Shown here in pieces: positions 6,408-15,544 of a stretch of 64,000 nt of DNA (position 1 is the first letter of the stretch; every line of letters starts with the position of its first letter). The position numbers and the translations under genes are program-made. A model generated the notes under the pieces. It was not told the DNA's origin. It worked only from the letters and a program-made list of their open reading frames with translations, and searched no databases. This DNA is from CAVPJW01 sp963705525 (GTDB lineage Bacteria; Acidobacteriota; Vicinamibacteria; Vicinamibacterales; CAVPJW01): NCBI GenBank assembly GCA_963705525.1, contig CAVPJW010000002.1:186001-250000 (forward strand), in the 5' to 3' direction.

Positions 6408-9097
6408 CAGACAAGGTTACAGAGTCTAAGAATCACAGGGTTGAAGAGTCGAAGCGTCGTGGGGTCGATCGATTCGTCCCCTCGCTCTTCTACGATCGCG
6501 TGTTCGTTCCTGCGCGCGAGGAGCTGAGGCAGGCGTGGGCCGAGCGCTCGGGCACCGAAGGCGGGGGATGGAGCCTGCTGTCCGCGGTCCGCTACGGGAT
6601 TGCGCTCACGCTGCTGATGCTGCACTGCTGCCGCTTGTCGTGCACGGCATGGATCGAAGCTCGCGCGTGGCGGGTCATCCATCCGTTAAGCGACGTCAAG
6701 TACGCTGTGCGGCTTCTCATCCGGCAGCCGGCGTTTACCGCGGTCTCCGTGGCCGCTCTTGCACTCGGCATCGGCGCGAGCACTGCCATCTTCACGGTCG
6801 TCGATGGTGTGCTGCTCAAACCGTTGCCCTATTCGTCACCCGGCGAGCTCGTGCAGGTGGCAGAAAAGTCCGTCCGGCTGGGCGTGCCGATGTCCGTCGC
6901 TCCGCTCAACTTCCTCGACTGGCGCGACGAGAACCGTTCACTCGAGCGCCTGGCCGCGTACGATTCTCTGCCCATCACGCTGACCAACCGAGGCGAATCC
7001 GAGCGCATCACGGTCTACCGCGCGTCGGCCGAGCTGTTCGACATCCTTCGTGTCAAACCGATCCTGGGCCGCACATTCACCGCGGCCGAAGACCGCGAAC
7101 ATGGAGCTCCCGTCGTGATCCTGAGCCACGCGCTCTGGCGACGGCGCTTCGGAGCGGCGCCCGCGGTCCTTGGAACGATGGTTCGATTCGACGGCGTACC
7201 CCGCGAGATTGTCGGCGTCATGCCCCAGGGACTGGAGTTCCCGGCAGACGCCGAGGCCTGGTTCCCGCTGGCGCTCGACGCGAGTGAGACGGCGCCCACG
7301 GATCGCGGTGCCCATTATCTTTCCGTCGTCGCGCGTCTGAAGCCGGGCGTGACCATGGTACAAGCCGACGGCGACCTGCAGGCGATCGCCGCGCGGTTGT
7401 CGACTCGATATCCCCGAACCAATGCCGGCACGAGCGCCCTCGTGCGCCCGCTCGTGATGAGCATGGTCGAATCGACGAGGCCCGCGCTCGTGACACTGCT
7501 GGCCTCCGTGGGCTTTCTCATGCTGATTGCGTGCGCGAATGTGTCCAATCTGCTCCTGGCCAGGGCGAGCAGCCGGCGCGCGGAGATGGCGATGCGGACG
7601 GCGTTTGGCGCAAGCCGGCTCCGTCTGCTCATACAGCTGCTCACCGAAAGCGTCGTGCTCGCGTCGGTTGGCGGCGCACTCGGCATCGTTGTCGCGGCCT
7701 GGGGTGTGGATGCGTTGCTGGCCATGCTGCCGGATGATCTGCCGCGCCTTCGAGACATTGTGGTTGATGTTCGGGTGCTGACGTTCGCGCTCGGGATCTC
7801 GGCGCTAGCGAGCCTGACCTTCGGGCTCGCGCCAGCCATACACATTGTGCGGTCCGATCATGGAGGGGCGCTCAAGGTCGGTCATCGTGGCGCGGGCGCC
7901 TCGCGAGGCCGAAAACTTCGCGATCTGATGGTCGGGACGGAGATGGCGCTCGCGCTGGTCCTGCTCGTGACGTCAGTACTTTCATTCCGAAGCTTCGACC
8001 GGCTCAGCCGCGTCGAGCCGGGATTCGATCCGTCGGGTGTTCTGACATTCCAGATTGCGCTGCCGACCAGCCGCTATCCGTCACCCGACGATGTCGCCTC
8101 GTTCGTCGAGCGGTTCGTCGCCGATTTATCCTCATTGCCAGGCGTGCGGTCTGGCGGCGGCGTGATGATCCTGCCGCTCAAAGACGAGCGCTTCGGCGGC
8201 AGCTTCAGAGTCGTCGGGACGCCCGAACCCGATGAGGAGAATGAGCCGAACGCGCAGGTGCGAGCCGTGACGCCGGGCTATTTCAGGACGCTGGGCATCC
8301 CCGTGATTCGCGGCCGGGACGTGACCGACCGAGATCGCGGAACATCGACTCCGGTCGCCATCGTCTCAGAATCGACGGCCCGGCAATACTGGCCCGATGG
8401 CGATGCGCTCGGTCGAAAGCTCAAGCTGCACGTCGGTGTCACGGAGGGGCGACAGCCGGAACGTGAGATCGTTGGCATCGTTCGCGATGTGAAGCAGCGG
8501 CGACTGGAGTTGCCCTCGTCGCCGGTGATCTATGTGCCGCACACGCAGTATCAGGCCGACACGATGAGCATCGTGCTCAAGACTGCCGTGGAACCCACGG
8601 CCATGCTCGGGACCGTGACGGCCCGCCTGAAAGCGTTCGATCAGGAGATGGCCGTGGCAGAGACGCGAACTCTCGATTCGTACGTCGCGCTGGCGCTGGC
8701 CGCGTTCCGGTTCCGCGCCGTGCTGTTCGGGTTGTTCGCCGCGACTGCACTGATCCTGGCTGCGATTGGACTCTACGGCGTCGTGTCGTACTCGGTGAGC
8801 CAACGTACGCAGGAAATTGGCGTTCGCATGGCGCTCGGCGCGGCCGCTCGGGACGTCCTGACGCTCGTTGTCAGGCAGGGATTCATGCCGGTCGTTGCGG
8901 GCCTTGCCGTGGGACTGGCCGGTGCGGCCGCCATGGCGCGCCTCATGTCGAGCCTTCTGTTCGAAGTGAGCCCGCTCGATCCCGCGACATACCTGACGGT
9001 CTCGCTGGTCCTCGGAGCGGTAGGCCTGGTTGCGTGCTATCTACCGGCTCGCCGCGCAACGCGGACCGATCCGCTCGAAGCGCTCAGGTCGGAATGA
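6404..9097 (+). CDS. Large ABC transporter permease (FtsX/MacB-like, ADOP type)
   Basis: 897 residues when started at the GTG that overlaps the padR stop. Two MacB-periplasmic-core plus FtsX units are visible. Unit one starts at VKYAVRLLIRQPAFTAVSVAALALGIG (near residue 105) and ends with membrane helices around GFLMLIACANVSNLLLA. Unit two contains GFDPSGVLTFQIALP and closes with the helices LFGLFAATALILAAIGLYGVVSY. The ending LPARRATRTDPLEALRSE is diagnostic. No ATPase is adjacent. Substrates of this family in Acidobacteriota are largely unknown; macrolide export is only a database label. The first 22 or so codons are made of the 8-mer repeat at 6414-6469, so the true or ancestral start may lie downstream. 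Confidence 0.88.
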   Translation: MTDKVTESKNHRVEESKRRGVDRFVPSLFYDRVFVPAREELRQAWAERSGTEGGGWSLLSAVRYGIALTLLMLHCCRLSCTAWIEARAWRVIHPLSDVKYAVRLLIRQPAFTAVSVAALALGIGASTAIFTVVDGVLLKPLPYSSPGELVQVAEKSVRLGVPMSVAPLNFLDWRDENRSLERLAAYDSLPITLTNRGESERITVYRASAELFDILRVKPILGRTFTAAEDREHGAPVVILSHALWRRRFGAAPAVLGTMVRFDGVPREIVGVMPQGLEFPADAEAWFPLALDASETAPTDRGAHYLSVVARLKPGVTMVQADGDLQAIAARLSTRYPRTNAGTSALVRPLVMSMVESTRPALVTLLASVGFLMLIACANVSNLLLARASSRRAEMAMRTAFGASRLRLLIQLLTESVVLASVGGALGIVVAAWGVDALLAMLPDDLPRLRDIVVDVRVLTFALGISALASLTFGLAPAIHIVRSDHGGALKVGHRGAGASRGRKLRDLMVGTEMALALVLLVTSVLSFRSFDRLSRVEPGFDPSGVLTFQIALPTSRYPSPDDVASFVERFVADLSSLPGVRSGGGVMILPLKDERFGGSFRVVGTPEPDEENEPNAQVRAVTPGYFRTLGIPVIRGRDVTDRDRGTSTPVAIVSESTARQYWPDGDALGRKLKLHVGVTEGRQPEREIVGIVRDVKQRRLELPSSPVIYVPHTQYQADTMSIVLKTAVEPTAMLGTVTARLKAFDQEMAVAETRTLDSYVALALAAFRFRAVLFGLFAATALILAAIGLYGVVSYSVSQRTQEIGVRMALGAAARDVLTLVVRQGFMPVVAGLAVGLAGAAAMARLMSSLLFEVSPLDPATYLTVSLVLGAVGLVACYLPARRATRTDPLEALRSE
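6414..6469 (+). repeat. Seven exact-length 8-mer units (family A) inside the permease 5' coding end
   Basis: Seven consecutive 8-base units with no length variation: AGGTTACA, GAGTCTAA, then five more including GGGTTGAA, GAGTCGAA and GGGTCGAT. Fifty-six bases keep the pattern G-R-G-T-C-R-A. They encode hydrophilic filler (TESKNHRVEESKRRGVD). The array sits just after the padR/permease overlap. Confidence 0.85.
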
Positions 9098-9103
9098 CAC
9101 CCT

Positions 9104-9160
9104 CGGTCACAGCGTCGAAGGATCGCAGAGCAGCGACCCTGGGACCTTGGACCTTTCGAG
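9104..9160. repeat. 8-mer array, family A, inverted pair between convergent genes
   Basis: Plus-strand units CGGTCACA, GCGTCGAA and GGATCGCA are followed by inverted units of the GACCCTGG and GACCTTG type. It fills nearly the whole gap between the permease stop (9097) and the stop of the minus-strand oxidoreductase (9163). An imperfect hairpin is possible, which could act as a bidirectional transcript end. Confidence 0.75.
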
Positions 9161-9162
9161 TA

Positions 9163-10593
9163 TCAGTCTTCGACCACGTGCTGTTCGAACGCGCGGCGGT
9201 GTTCTTCCCACCTCGCCGTCGCAATCCTGCCCTCGTCGTCCACACAATCAACGGCCGCGTACGCCGTTTCGAGCGTGTGATGGGTGTTGTCGTGCGCGAA
9301 GAGCCCCTGTCGTCCCAGTGCGAGCAGGCCGCCAATGTCGCGAACCGAGCGGTCCAGTCGATCGAAGTGCGTCCGATACCCACGCTCGTAGATGGGATAT
9401 GCCTCGCGCGCTCGCCGTGTGACGACGCGTCGTACATTCTGGATGATCGGGAGATCTGCCGACTGGAGACCGTTCGCGATCAGGCGGCCGATCGCGTGAT
9501 CGTCCAGGCTCCAGATGCTGTCCTCCGGTGAGCACGGGAACTCCACGCAGAGCACCGTCGTGCCGGGCTGGCCTGCGAGGCTGTAGTTCTTGGGCTCGTG
9601 CATTCGCGTGAACGGCACATCGATGCCCGGAAAGTAGTGCGCGTCGAATTCGGTGAACCGATCCGCATCGAGGACCAGATAAGCCAGCAGCATGGCGCGC
9701 GATCGAAGCGAGGCTGCCGATCTGAGCGTTTCGTCCGGCACTGATGGGCCGAGGCTGCGGACGAGCGTGACAAGCGGGATCGTCGAAAGCACGAGTCGGC
9801 ACGGCAGACGGACATCGCCTGACCGGCCACGCGCCACGACCGCGGTCACGTGCCCGTTCTCAGTCTCGACCGTCATCAGCTCCGTGCCGAGCAGGATGCG
9901 GGCGCCGGCCTCCTCGGCAGCGCGGCGATAACCGTCGCTGATCTGTCCGTATCCCTGCCGCGGATAGAAGAAGCGGCCGCTGCCAGGCGCCTTGAATCCC
10001 GGCACCGCATTGAGGACCCGGCGCACCAGCTTGCCGACAGATCCAGCCGAGACTCTCCGGCGAGCCTGTTCGGCGTCGAGCTCCGTCGGCGCGAGTCCCC
10101 AGATCTTCGATGCGTACGGAAAGTAAAACTCCCGGCAGATGGTCCGCCCGAGCCCGCGCTCGAGAACGGTGGCGAATGAATCCTCAGCCGGCCTGCCGCC
10201 CGACGGCACCACTTTTCGAAGGATATCGAGCGCTGCGCCGACCGTGAACGAGGCTGGAAGGTGGATGGCGAGATCGACCGGCTTGAGCGGAAAGTGAAGC
10301 CATCGGCCGCCGAGACGGATACGGCCGTGACGCGGGCGGTCCAGCAGATCGGATCCGAGTATGCCACGAATATCCGCGAGGATGTCGGGTCGAATCGATG
10401 GATGCAGTCGATGGCTGCCATAGTCGACACGAAGCCCATCCAGCTCGAAGCTTCCGGCATTGCCGCCGACCGCGTCCTGCCGCTCGAGAACCGTGACGTC
10501 GAACGTCCCGCGCCGCGCCAGCTTCCAGGCCGCGCCCAGCCCGGCAGGGCCGGCGCCCAGGACGACCGCGGGAACACGCGCATGATTCGTCAT
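9163..10593 (-). CDS. FAD-dependent protoporphyrinogen-oxidase-like / amine oxidase family protein
   Basis: 476 residues. The dinucleotide-binding motif GAGPAG is at residues 13-18, followed by the acidic ERQDAVGGNAGSFELDGLRVDYGSHRLHP segment typical of phytoene-desaturase/PPO/UDP-galactopyranose-mutase-like flavoproteins. FFYPRQGYGQISDGYRRAAEEAG and the C-terminal RARE-AYPIYERGY and GRQGLFAHDNTHH blocks also fit this group. I chose ATG 10593 because it overlaps the upstream gene's stop (ATGA). It is the last gene of a minus-strand run with a glycosyltransferase and a flippase-like protein. That context points to modification of an envelope lipid or sugar rather than haem synthesis; no other haem gene is near. 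Confidence 0.8.
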   Translation of the reverse strand: MTNHARVPAVVLGAGPAGLGAAWKLARRGTFDVTVLERQDAVGGNAGSFELDGLRVDYGSHRLHPSIRPDILADIRGILGSDLLDRPRHGRIRLGGRWLHFPLKPVDLAIHLPASFTVGAALDILRKVVPSGGRPAEDSFATVLERGLGRTICREFYFPYASKIWGLAPTELDAEQARRRVSAGSVGKLVRRVLNAVPGFKAPGSGRFFYPRQGYGQISDGYRRAAEEAGARILLGTELMTVETENGHVTAVVARGRSGDVRLPCRLVLSTIPLVTLVRSLGPSVPDETLRSAASLRSRAMLLAYLVLDADRFTEFDAHYFPGIDVPFTRMHEPKNYSLAGQPGTTVLCVEFPCSPEDSIWSLDDHAIGRLIANGLQSADLPIIQNVRRVVTRRAREAYPIYERGYRTHFDRLDRSVRDIGGLLALGRQGLFAHDNTHHTLETAYAAVDCVDDEGRIATARWEEHRRAFEQHVVED

Positions 10594-11516
10594 GAGACTG
10601 GTGCAACCGACCGAGGACCTTGCCGAGCGGGTAGGAGCATGGTGGTCAGCCAGCCCACGAAGCCTCCGGCAAAGAGCACCGCTTCCCAGAGGAGTCCCGC
10701 CGCGACGACGGGAGCGGGCGCCGCGCCGAACGGTTTGAGGAATGCGACCAGGGCCGCCTCTCGCAGCCCGAGTCCCGCGAGCCCGAGCGGAATGAGCGCC
10801 GCGATCTTGGCGAGCGGCCAGGCGACCAGCCAGGCGGTCAGTCCCACCGTGACGCCGGCTGTTCGCCCGAGACGCAAGTTGAGCAGCAGGAACGTGAACT
10901 GTATTGCGACCGACATCAGGAACGCCAGGACCGGCTGCCACGGGCGCGCTGTGAGCAATCGGCCCGCACCGACCAGACGCCCGACGAGGCTCTCAGTCTG
11001 ACGAACCCTGGCCAGGCGGAGATAGGTCAACGCGGCCATGATGCCGGCCGCCAACCCGGCGGCGGTAAAGACGATGACACGTCCCGCGCGGCCCGCCGTT
11101 CCGCCGTGAATCGCGAGGCCAGCGACCGCCAGCGTCAGCAGTGCCGCGCAGTCGATCACGCGATCGACCACACCAGCCAGAGCCACATCCTCGCTCCGGC
11201 CGGCGTGCTTGATGATCCATCCAGCCCTGACGACATCACCGCTGGCAAGGCCGGGCAGGCAAAGATTGGCCACGAGGCCGGCGAAGTGTGCCGAGAGTAA
11301 CACGCGGCGGGAAAGTCCTCCGTGTGCCGGCATCAGGAGGCTCCATTTGTATGCCGCCGCCGCGTGTCCGAGCAGGAAGAGCATCAGCGTGGCGAGCCAG
11401 ATCGAGAGGGGCACCGCCCGGATCGCGTGCCAGAGATCCGCCGTAGGGACGATCCAGACGAGCGCGCCGAGGATGAGGCAGGAAACTGCGAGCCGGAGAA
11501 GCCAGATCTTGGACAA
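10590..11516 (-). CDS. Lysylphosphatidylglycerol synthase TM-region / UPF0104 family membrane protein
   Basis: 308 residues with about eight hydrophobic helices. The conserved family motifs are HFAGLVANLCLPGLASGDVVRAGWI and the GVVDRVIDCAALL segment. This domain occurs as the flippase part of MprF and as stand-alone proteins that accompany glycosyltransferases in lipid-linked sugar pathways. Stand-alone members lack the aminoacyl-transferring domain, as here. It overlaps the FAD gene by four bases and follows the glycosyltransferase by twelve, so the three genes form one unit. Function as a lipid or glycolipid flippase is inferred. Confidence 0.85.
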   Translation of the reverse strand: MSKIWLLRLAVSCLILGALVWIVPTADLWHAIRAVPLSIWLATLMLFLLGHAAAAYKWSLLMPAHGGLSRRVLLSAHFAGLVANLCLPGLASGDVVRAGWIIKHAGRSEDVALAGVVDRVIDCAALLTLAVAGLAIHGGTAGRAGRVIVFTAAGLAAGIMAALTYLRLARVRQTESLVGRLVGAGRLLTARPWQPVLAFLMSVAIQFTFLLLNLRLGRTAGVTVGLTAWLVAWPLAKIAALIPLGLAGLGLREAALVAFLKPFGAAPAPVVAAGLLWEAVLFAGGFVGWLTTMLLPARQGPRSVAPVS

Positions 11517-11528
11517 GAGGCCGCTGGC

Positions 11529-12452
11529 TTAGGAATGGCTCGGCGGCCGAAGCTGCAGCCGCGCGATCATGTCGGCGAGGAGACCGACCGACCACACGAT
11601 GATCGCAGCCAGGAACGCCATGACCGCGGACTCCGACAGGTTCCAGAGATACATGTCGTAGGCAAGCTTCATGAGGCCCAGACCGAAGAGCACCGCGCCG
11701 AGCGGGAGGAAGATCTTGAGAGGGTTGAAGAGCACCACCGTCCTCAGCACGAGCATGACGAAGTTGGTGAAATCCATGGCGCGAATCTTCGACGTGCCGA
11801 CGCGCCGTCTGCAGACGACCGGCTCATAGATAACAGGCCGCATCGTGCAGAGCATGGACAGCGTGATGGTGCTCGTGAATGAAAATCCCGACGGCATCAG
11901 GTGGAGGAACTCGTTGAGCGCCTTCCTCCGCATGACGCGAAGACCCGAATTGAGATCGGGGATCCGCTGACCGGCGAGATAACCGGAAAGGCGCGCCAGA
12001 AACCATTTCGCCGGGCGACGGACGGCCGGGATGCTGACATCGAGAGCCGCCCGGGCGCCGACGACCATGTCAGCCTCCGCGGCGCGCATCACCAGGCGCG
12101 GAATGGCGTCCGGCGGATAGGTGCCGTCGGCATCGATGATCACGACGTACTCCGACTCGGTCGCCAGGACGCCCGTCTTGAGGGCCGTACCGTAGCCTCG
12201 GTTGGTGGCCAACCGAATCACTCTCACGCCGGAGGCTGCCGCCAGATCACCCGTGCCGTCGGTCGACCCATCGTCCACCACCACGATTTCGGACTGGTGC
12301 GGGAGCGTGCTGAGCGCCGTGCGCACCTGACGGATGGTCTCCGAGATGCCATCGCGCTCATTGAAGGCGGGAATGATCGTGACGATCCGCTCGTCGATCG
12401 TGTCCGCCAGCGTCGCGGCACCCGGCGACTCGCGCGTCTGAGGGGAAACCAC
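11529..12452 (-). CDS. Family 2 glycosyltransferase with C-terminal membrane helices (DPM1/GtrB-like)
   Basis: 307 residues. The GT-A core is clear: IVTIIPAFNERDGI, VVVDDGSTDGT, then the metal-binding VIIDADGTYPPDAI (DxD variant), and DLNSGLRVMRRKAL. Two hydrophobic segments at the C-terminus (LPLGAVLFGLGLM and VMAFLAAIIVWSVGLL) match the polyprenyl-phosphate glycosyltransferase layout. It probably charges undecaprenyl phosphate with a sugar at the inner membrane face. The start is GTG at 12452, nine bases after the preceding stop. Sugar identity cannot be deduced. Confidence 0.9.
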   Translation of the reverse strand: MVSPQTRESPGAATLADTIDERIVTIIPAFNERDGISETIRQVRTALSTLPHQSEIVVVDDGSTDGTGDLAAASGVRVIRLATNRGYGTALKTGVLATESEYVVIIDADGTYPPDAIPRLVMRAAEADMVVGARAALDVSIPAVRRPAKWFLARLSGYLAGQRIPDLNSGLRVMRRKALNEFLHLMPSGFSFTSTITLSMLCTMRPVIYEPVVCRRRVGTSKIRAMDFTNFVMLVLRTVVLFNPLKIFLPLGAVLFGLGLMKLAYDMYLWNLSESAVMAFLAAIIVWSVGLLADMIARLQLRPPSHS

Positions 12453-12461
12453 GCGCGTGCC

Positions 12462-14348
12462 TCAGTGATCCGGCGAGCTCGTGGCGTCCGCGCTCACGGA
12501 TACGGCGACGTACGATGCCTGTCGTCCGGAGCGGTAGATGCGCTGGGTCGCCTTCCGGAAGTCGCCGGATTTCGCCTGAAAGATGTTGGGAACGAAGGTC
12601 TGGGGATTGCGATCGATGACCGGGAACCAGCTGCTCTGCACCTGCACCATGATCTTGTGGCCCTTGCCGAAGACGTGGTCGTTGGTGTGCAGATCCACGA
12701 CGATCTCGGTCGGCTGGTTGGGAGCCATCGCGACGGGCGTTTCAAAACCTTTCCGGAAGCGTCCGCGGAACACGTCGTTGGCGATCATCAGCTGGTAGCC
12801 GCCCATCTTGGGATCGGGCGGAAAGTCCTCGGGATATACATCGATCAGCTTCACGATCCAGTCGCTGTCGGTGCCGGAGGTCGCGGCAAAGAGGTGCGCC
12901 ACGATATCGCCGGAGATCGCCACAGGCTGCGATAGCGTGTCGGATTCCCAGCTGAGCACGTCGGGCCGGTGATGGACGAAGCGCTGATCCTCGAGCAGCC
13001 AGGTCGGCCATGCGGGGCCGGGATAGGTCGGGGGCACCGGACGCGGACGATAGGGCACGGGGTGCGCCGGGTCGGACACATACGAGTCGAAGACCGCCGA
13101 CGTCGCGGCGGGCGGCGGATCAAACGACAGTTTCTCGTTCGCCTGGAAGTAGAGCTTTCGGTCGGTGACCTGTCGGCGCGGCGGCCAGCTGTCGTATGAC
13201 TTCCAGGCGTTCGATCCCGTCTGGAACGTCACGGCTTCGGGAAAATCAGCCTTCCCCTTGTCTTTCAGGTAATACGCGAAGAACGGCGCCTGAATCTTCT
13301 CGCGGAAGTACTTGCTCGTATTCTGATCGAACGACACATTCCCGAGACGAGTGCCGTCCTCTCTCGCCCAGCCCCCGTGATTCCATGGGCCGACCACGAC
13401 GTGGTTCATCGAGCGCTCGTCATGCTCTTCCAGCAGTTCGTAGATCTTGATCGGACCGTAGAAGTCCTCCTGGTCCCACCAGCCGGCGACGTTCAGCGTC
13501 GGCACGGCGACTCGTGTGAGGTACGGCGCAAACGCCTGCTTCTTCCAGAACGCGTCGTAGTTGGGGTGCGCGATGAAATCGTTCCACGTCGGGAGCTTCC
13601 CGTGGAAATAGCGCGCGTTGGCGTTCGACAGGGGACCGAGCGCGAGGTACCACTCGTACGTGTCCTTCCGATCGAACGCAAAGCTGCTGTTTTCCTTGGT
13701 CGTTTCCATCATCGCGACGTACTCGAACCCATAACTCAAACGGAACGCCCCGTTGTGGTGGAAGTCGTCGCCGAGGAACATGTCGGCAGGGGAGGCCTGC
13801 GGCGACACCGCCTTGAGCGCCGGATGCGGATCCAGCATGGCCATCACGGTCAACCAGCCCCCGTACGAAATACCCAGGGCACCCACGCGCCCGTTGTGGT
13901 TGGGCACGTTCTTCAGCAGCCACTCGATGGTGTCGTAGGTGTCAGTGCTCTCGTCGATGGCTTTCGCGTCGCTCTTGTTCCGCGGCGCGCGCGACATCAC
14001 GAACTGGCCCTCGGACTTGTACCGTCCCCGAATGTCCTGAAAGACGAAGATGTAGCCCTCGTCTGCCAGCTCCTTCAGATACGAGCTGAACTGCGCATCG
14101 TCGCCATCGATGCCGTAAGGCGTGCGAAGGAGCAGCAGCGGCAACGGACCCGACGGATTGCGAGGCGCGTACACATCGGTGTTCAGGTGCACGCCGTCGC
14201 GCATCGCGATGAGCGCATTCTTCCGCTCGAACGGGCTGGCCGTGTCCTGTCGACCCTGAGTTGGAATCGTAAGGAAAAGAACCGTCAGGATGGCGAACAC
14301 GGCGCCGGCTATCCAGCCTGCGCTCAGGCCATTTGAGCGAACTCGCAT
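12462..14348 (-). CDS. CocE/NonD family hydrolase, exported (X-Pro dipeptidyl-peptidase-like)
   Basis: 628 residues with an N-terminal signal or anchor helix (GWIAGAVFAILTVLFLTIP). The alpha/beta hydrolase domain has the nucleophile elbow GISYGG (S161), and a cap domain and C-terminal jelly-roll domain follow, as in cocaine esterase and glutaryl-7-ACA acylase. The segment VVVGPWNHGGW holds the likely catalytic histidine. Family members hydrolyse esters, amides or dipeptides; substrate is unknown. The start at 14348 is selected because it leads into the signal sequence; the longer upstream frame has no homology. It ends nine bases before the glycosyltransferase, so may be the first gene of that unit. 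Confidence 0.88.
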   Translation of the reverse strand: MRVRSNGLSAGWIAGAVFAILTVLFLTIPTQGRQDTASPFERKNALIAMRDGVHLNTDVYAPRNPSGPLPLLLLRTPYGIDGDDAQFSSYLKELADEGYIFVFQDIRGRYKSEGQFVMSRAPRNKSDAKAIDESTDTYDTIEWLLKNVPNHNGRVGALGISYGGWLTVMAMLDPHPALKAVSPQASPADMFLGDDFHHNGAFRLSYGFEYVAMMETTKENSSFAFDRKDTYEWYLALGPLSNANARYFHGKLPTWNDFIAHPNYDAFWKKQAFAPYLTRVAVPTLNVAGWWDQEDFYGPIKIYELLEEHDERSMNHVVVGPWNHGGWAREDGTRLGNVSFDQNTSKYFREKIQAPFFAYYLKDKGKADFPEAVTFQTGSNAWKSYDSWPPRRQVTDRKLYFQANEKLSFDPPPAATSAVFDSYVSDPAHPVPYRPRPVPPTYPGPAWPTWLLEDQRFVHHRPDVLSWESDTLSQPVAISGDIVAHLFAATSGTDSDWIVKLIDVYPEDFPPDPKMGGYQLMIANDVFRGRFRKGFETPVAMAPNQPTEIVVDLHTNDHVFGKGHKIMVQVQSSWFPVIDRNPQTFVPNIFQAKSGDFRKATQRIYRSGRQASYVAVSVSADATSSPDH

Positions 14349-14554
14349 GATCACTCCCGCTTTGCCCCTGCCGCGGCCGGCGAGGCGTGGGTTACCGGGT
14401 GATGAAGCCAGAAAAATACGTGAAGGACGGTCCGATGCGCGCAGTTTAGCAGAGTTCGGGGCGGGTGCGAGCGTCGCCCGTACGATGGCGGCGCGTCCGA
14501 TTGTGCGGTGTTGCAGCCGGGCGGATGGCCGCCGCCGCGACTTGCCAGCGAGGC

Positions 14555-15406
14555 TTACGGTGTCGTCACCGTGGCGATGGGCAGGTCGTCGCGGTTTCCC
14601 CACTCCTCCCATGCCCCGTAGTAGTTGCGAAGCTTCGTGTACCCGAGCAGGTGCAGAACGAAAAGGTCGTGCGAGGCGCGCATGCCGACCTGGCAGTATG
14701 TGATGACGCTGTCCGACGGCAGAATGCCCTTGTCACGGTACAGGGCTTCGAGTTGGGCGGCGGGTTTGAACAGTTTGGTGTCGGGGTCGAGCGCATCTTC
14801 CCAGTACACCGGAATGGACGAAGGAATGAAGCCGCCTCGCCTGATGCCACGAAGATCCTTGCCTTCGATCTCGCCGCGCGTTCTTGCATCCACGATCTTC
14901 GTGCCCGCTCGTCCAATGGCCACCTTGACATCGTCGGCCGTGGCCAGCCAGGCGGGGTTGGGCTTTACCTGGAAGCGCGCGGCGGGGGGAGCAGGCGATT
15001 CAGTGGAAGTGGTCCGGGCATCCTTCGCCCATTTCACCCAACCGCCATTCAGCAGGGACACGTTCGAATGGCCGAAGTAGTTCAGAATCCACCAGAGTCG
15101 GGCTGCGTAAATGCCTCCTCGTTCGTCGTACACGATCACCCGAGTGGCGTTGCTGATGCCCATTCGACCCATGAGGGCTTCGAAGTCTCCGACGGCTGGA
15201 AGGAACGTCGGCGCATTGTGTGGATCGCGGATGGCGTCGTTTCTGAGCTGCACTGCTCCAGGAATGTGTCCCGCGTCATAGCCCTGCATCCGCATATCGA
15301 CGATCCGGACGTTCGCGTCTGTCAGGTGCGAAGCCAGCCAGTCGGCATCGACCAACATGTCGGGATGGGCGTAAGTTGTGATGGCGAGCGCCAGAACGAG
15401 CATCAT
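14555..15406 (-). CDS. Exported sulfurtransferase with two rhodanese domains
   Basis: 283 residues from the ATG that opens a short signal peptide (MMLVLALAITTYAHP). The first rhodanese domain (VDADWLASHLTDANVRIVDMR) is structural. The second carries the active-site loop CQVGMRAS, where the cysteine takes the sulfane sulfur. The arrangement matches thiosulfate or 3-mercaptopyruvate sulfurtransferases of the SseA type. The loop CQVGMR differs from the CRIGER typical of thiosulfate-specific enzymes, so the donor is uncertain. A longer upstream start (15442) exists, but the signal peptide argues for 15406. Confidence 0.87.
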   Translation of the reverse strand: MMLVLALAITTYAHPDMLVDADWLASHLTDANVRIVDMRMQGYDAGHIPGAVQLRNDAIRDPHNAPTFLPAVGDFEALMGRMGISNATRVIVYDERGGIYAARLWWILNYFGHSNVSLLNGGWVKWAKDARTTSTESPAPPAARFQVKPNPAWLATADDVKVAIGRAGTKIVDARTRGEIEGKDLRGIRRGGFIPSSIPVYWEDALDPDTKLFKPAAQLEALYRDKGILPSDSVITYCQVGMRASHDLFVLHLLGYTKLRNYYGAWEEWGNRDDLPIATVTTP

Positions 15407-15454
15407 GTGCTCGACGGTATCAGAGAATGTCGTACCCGGCAACGGCTTACAATT

Positions 15455-15496
15455 AGGTCGAAGGGTCGAAGAGTAGCCCAGCCCTTTCGGGATGGG
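15455..15496. repeat. Two 8-mer units joined to a GTAG-headed REP-like hairpin
   Basis: AGGTCGAA and GGGTCGAA at 15455-15470 (family A) run into GTAG at 15473-15476. A hairpin with arms CCCAGCCC (15477-15484) and GGGATGGG (15489-15496) follows, with one mismatch and a TTTC loop. It lies between the rhodanese start and the next plus-strand gene, in the promoter interval of both. A head tetranucleotide GTAG followed by a palindrome is the layout of REP elements handled by RAYT transposases. Confidence 0.65.
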
Positions 15497-15544
15497 AGAT
15501 CAATGTGGTCACAAGGTCACTTCGAATCTGGAAGGCTTGAACCG

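Noticed and set aside
9163..10593. Phytoene desaturase or haem-pathway protoporphyrinogen oxidase
   Set aside because: Only the FAD fold is shared; neighbours are glycosyltransferase and flippase-like genes, with no carotenoid or haem genes.
11901..12935. Long plus-strand open frame across the glycosyltransferase and CocE genes
   Set aside because: It is antisense to two well-supported genes and has only charged low-complexity translation.
13377..14336. Long plus-strand frame antisense to the CocE-like gene
   Set aside because: Shadow frame with no family features; the minus strand carries the catalytic motifs and signal peptide.
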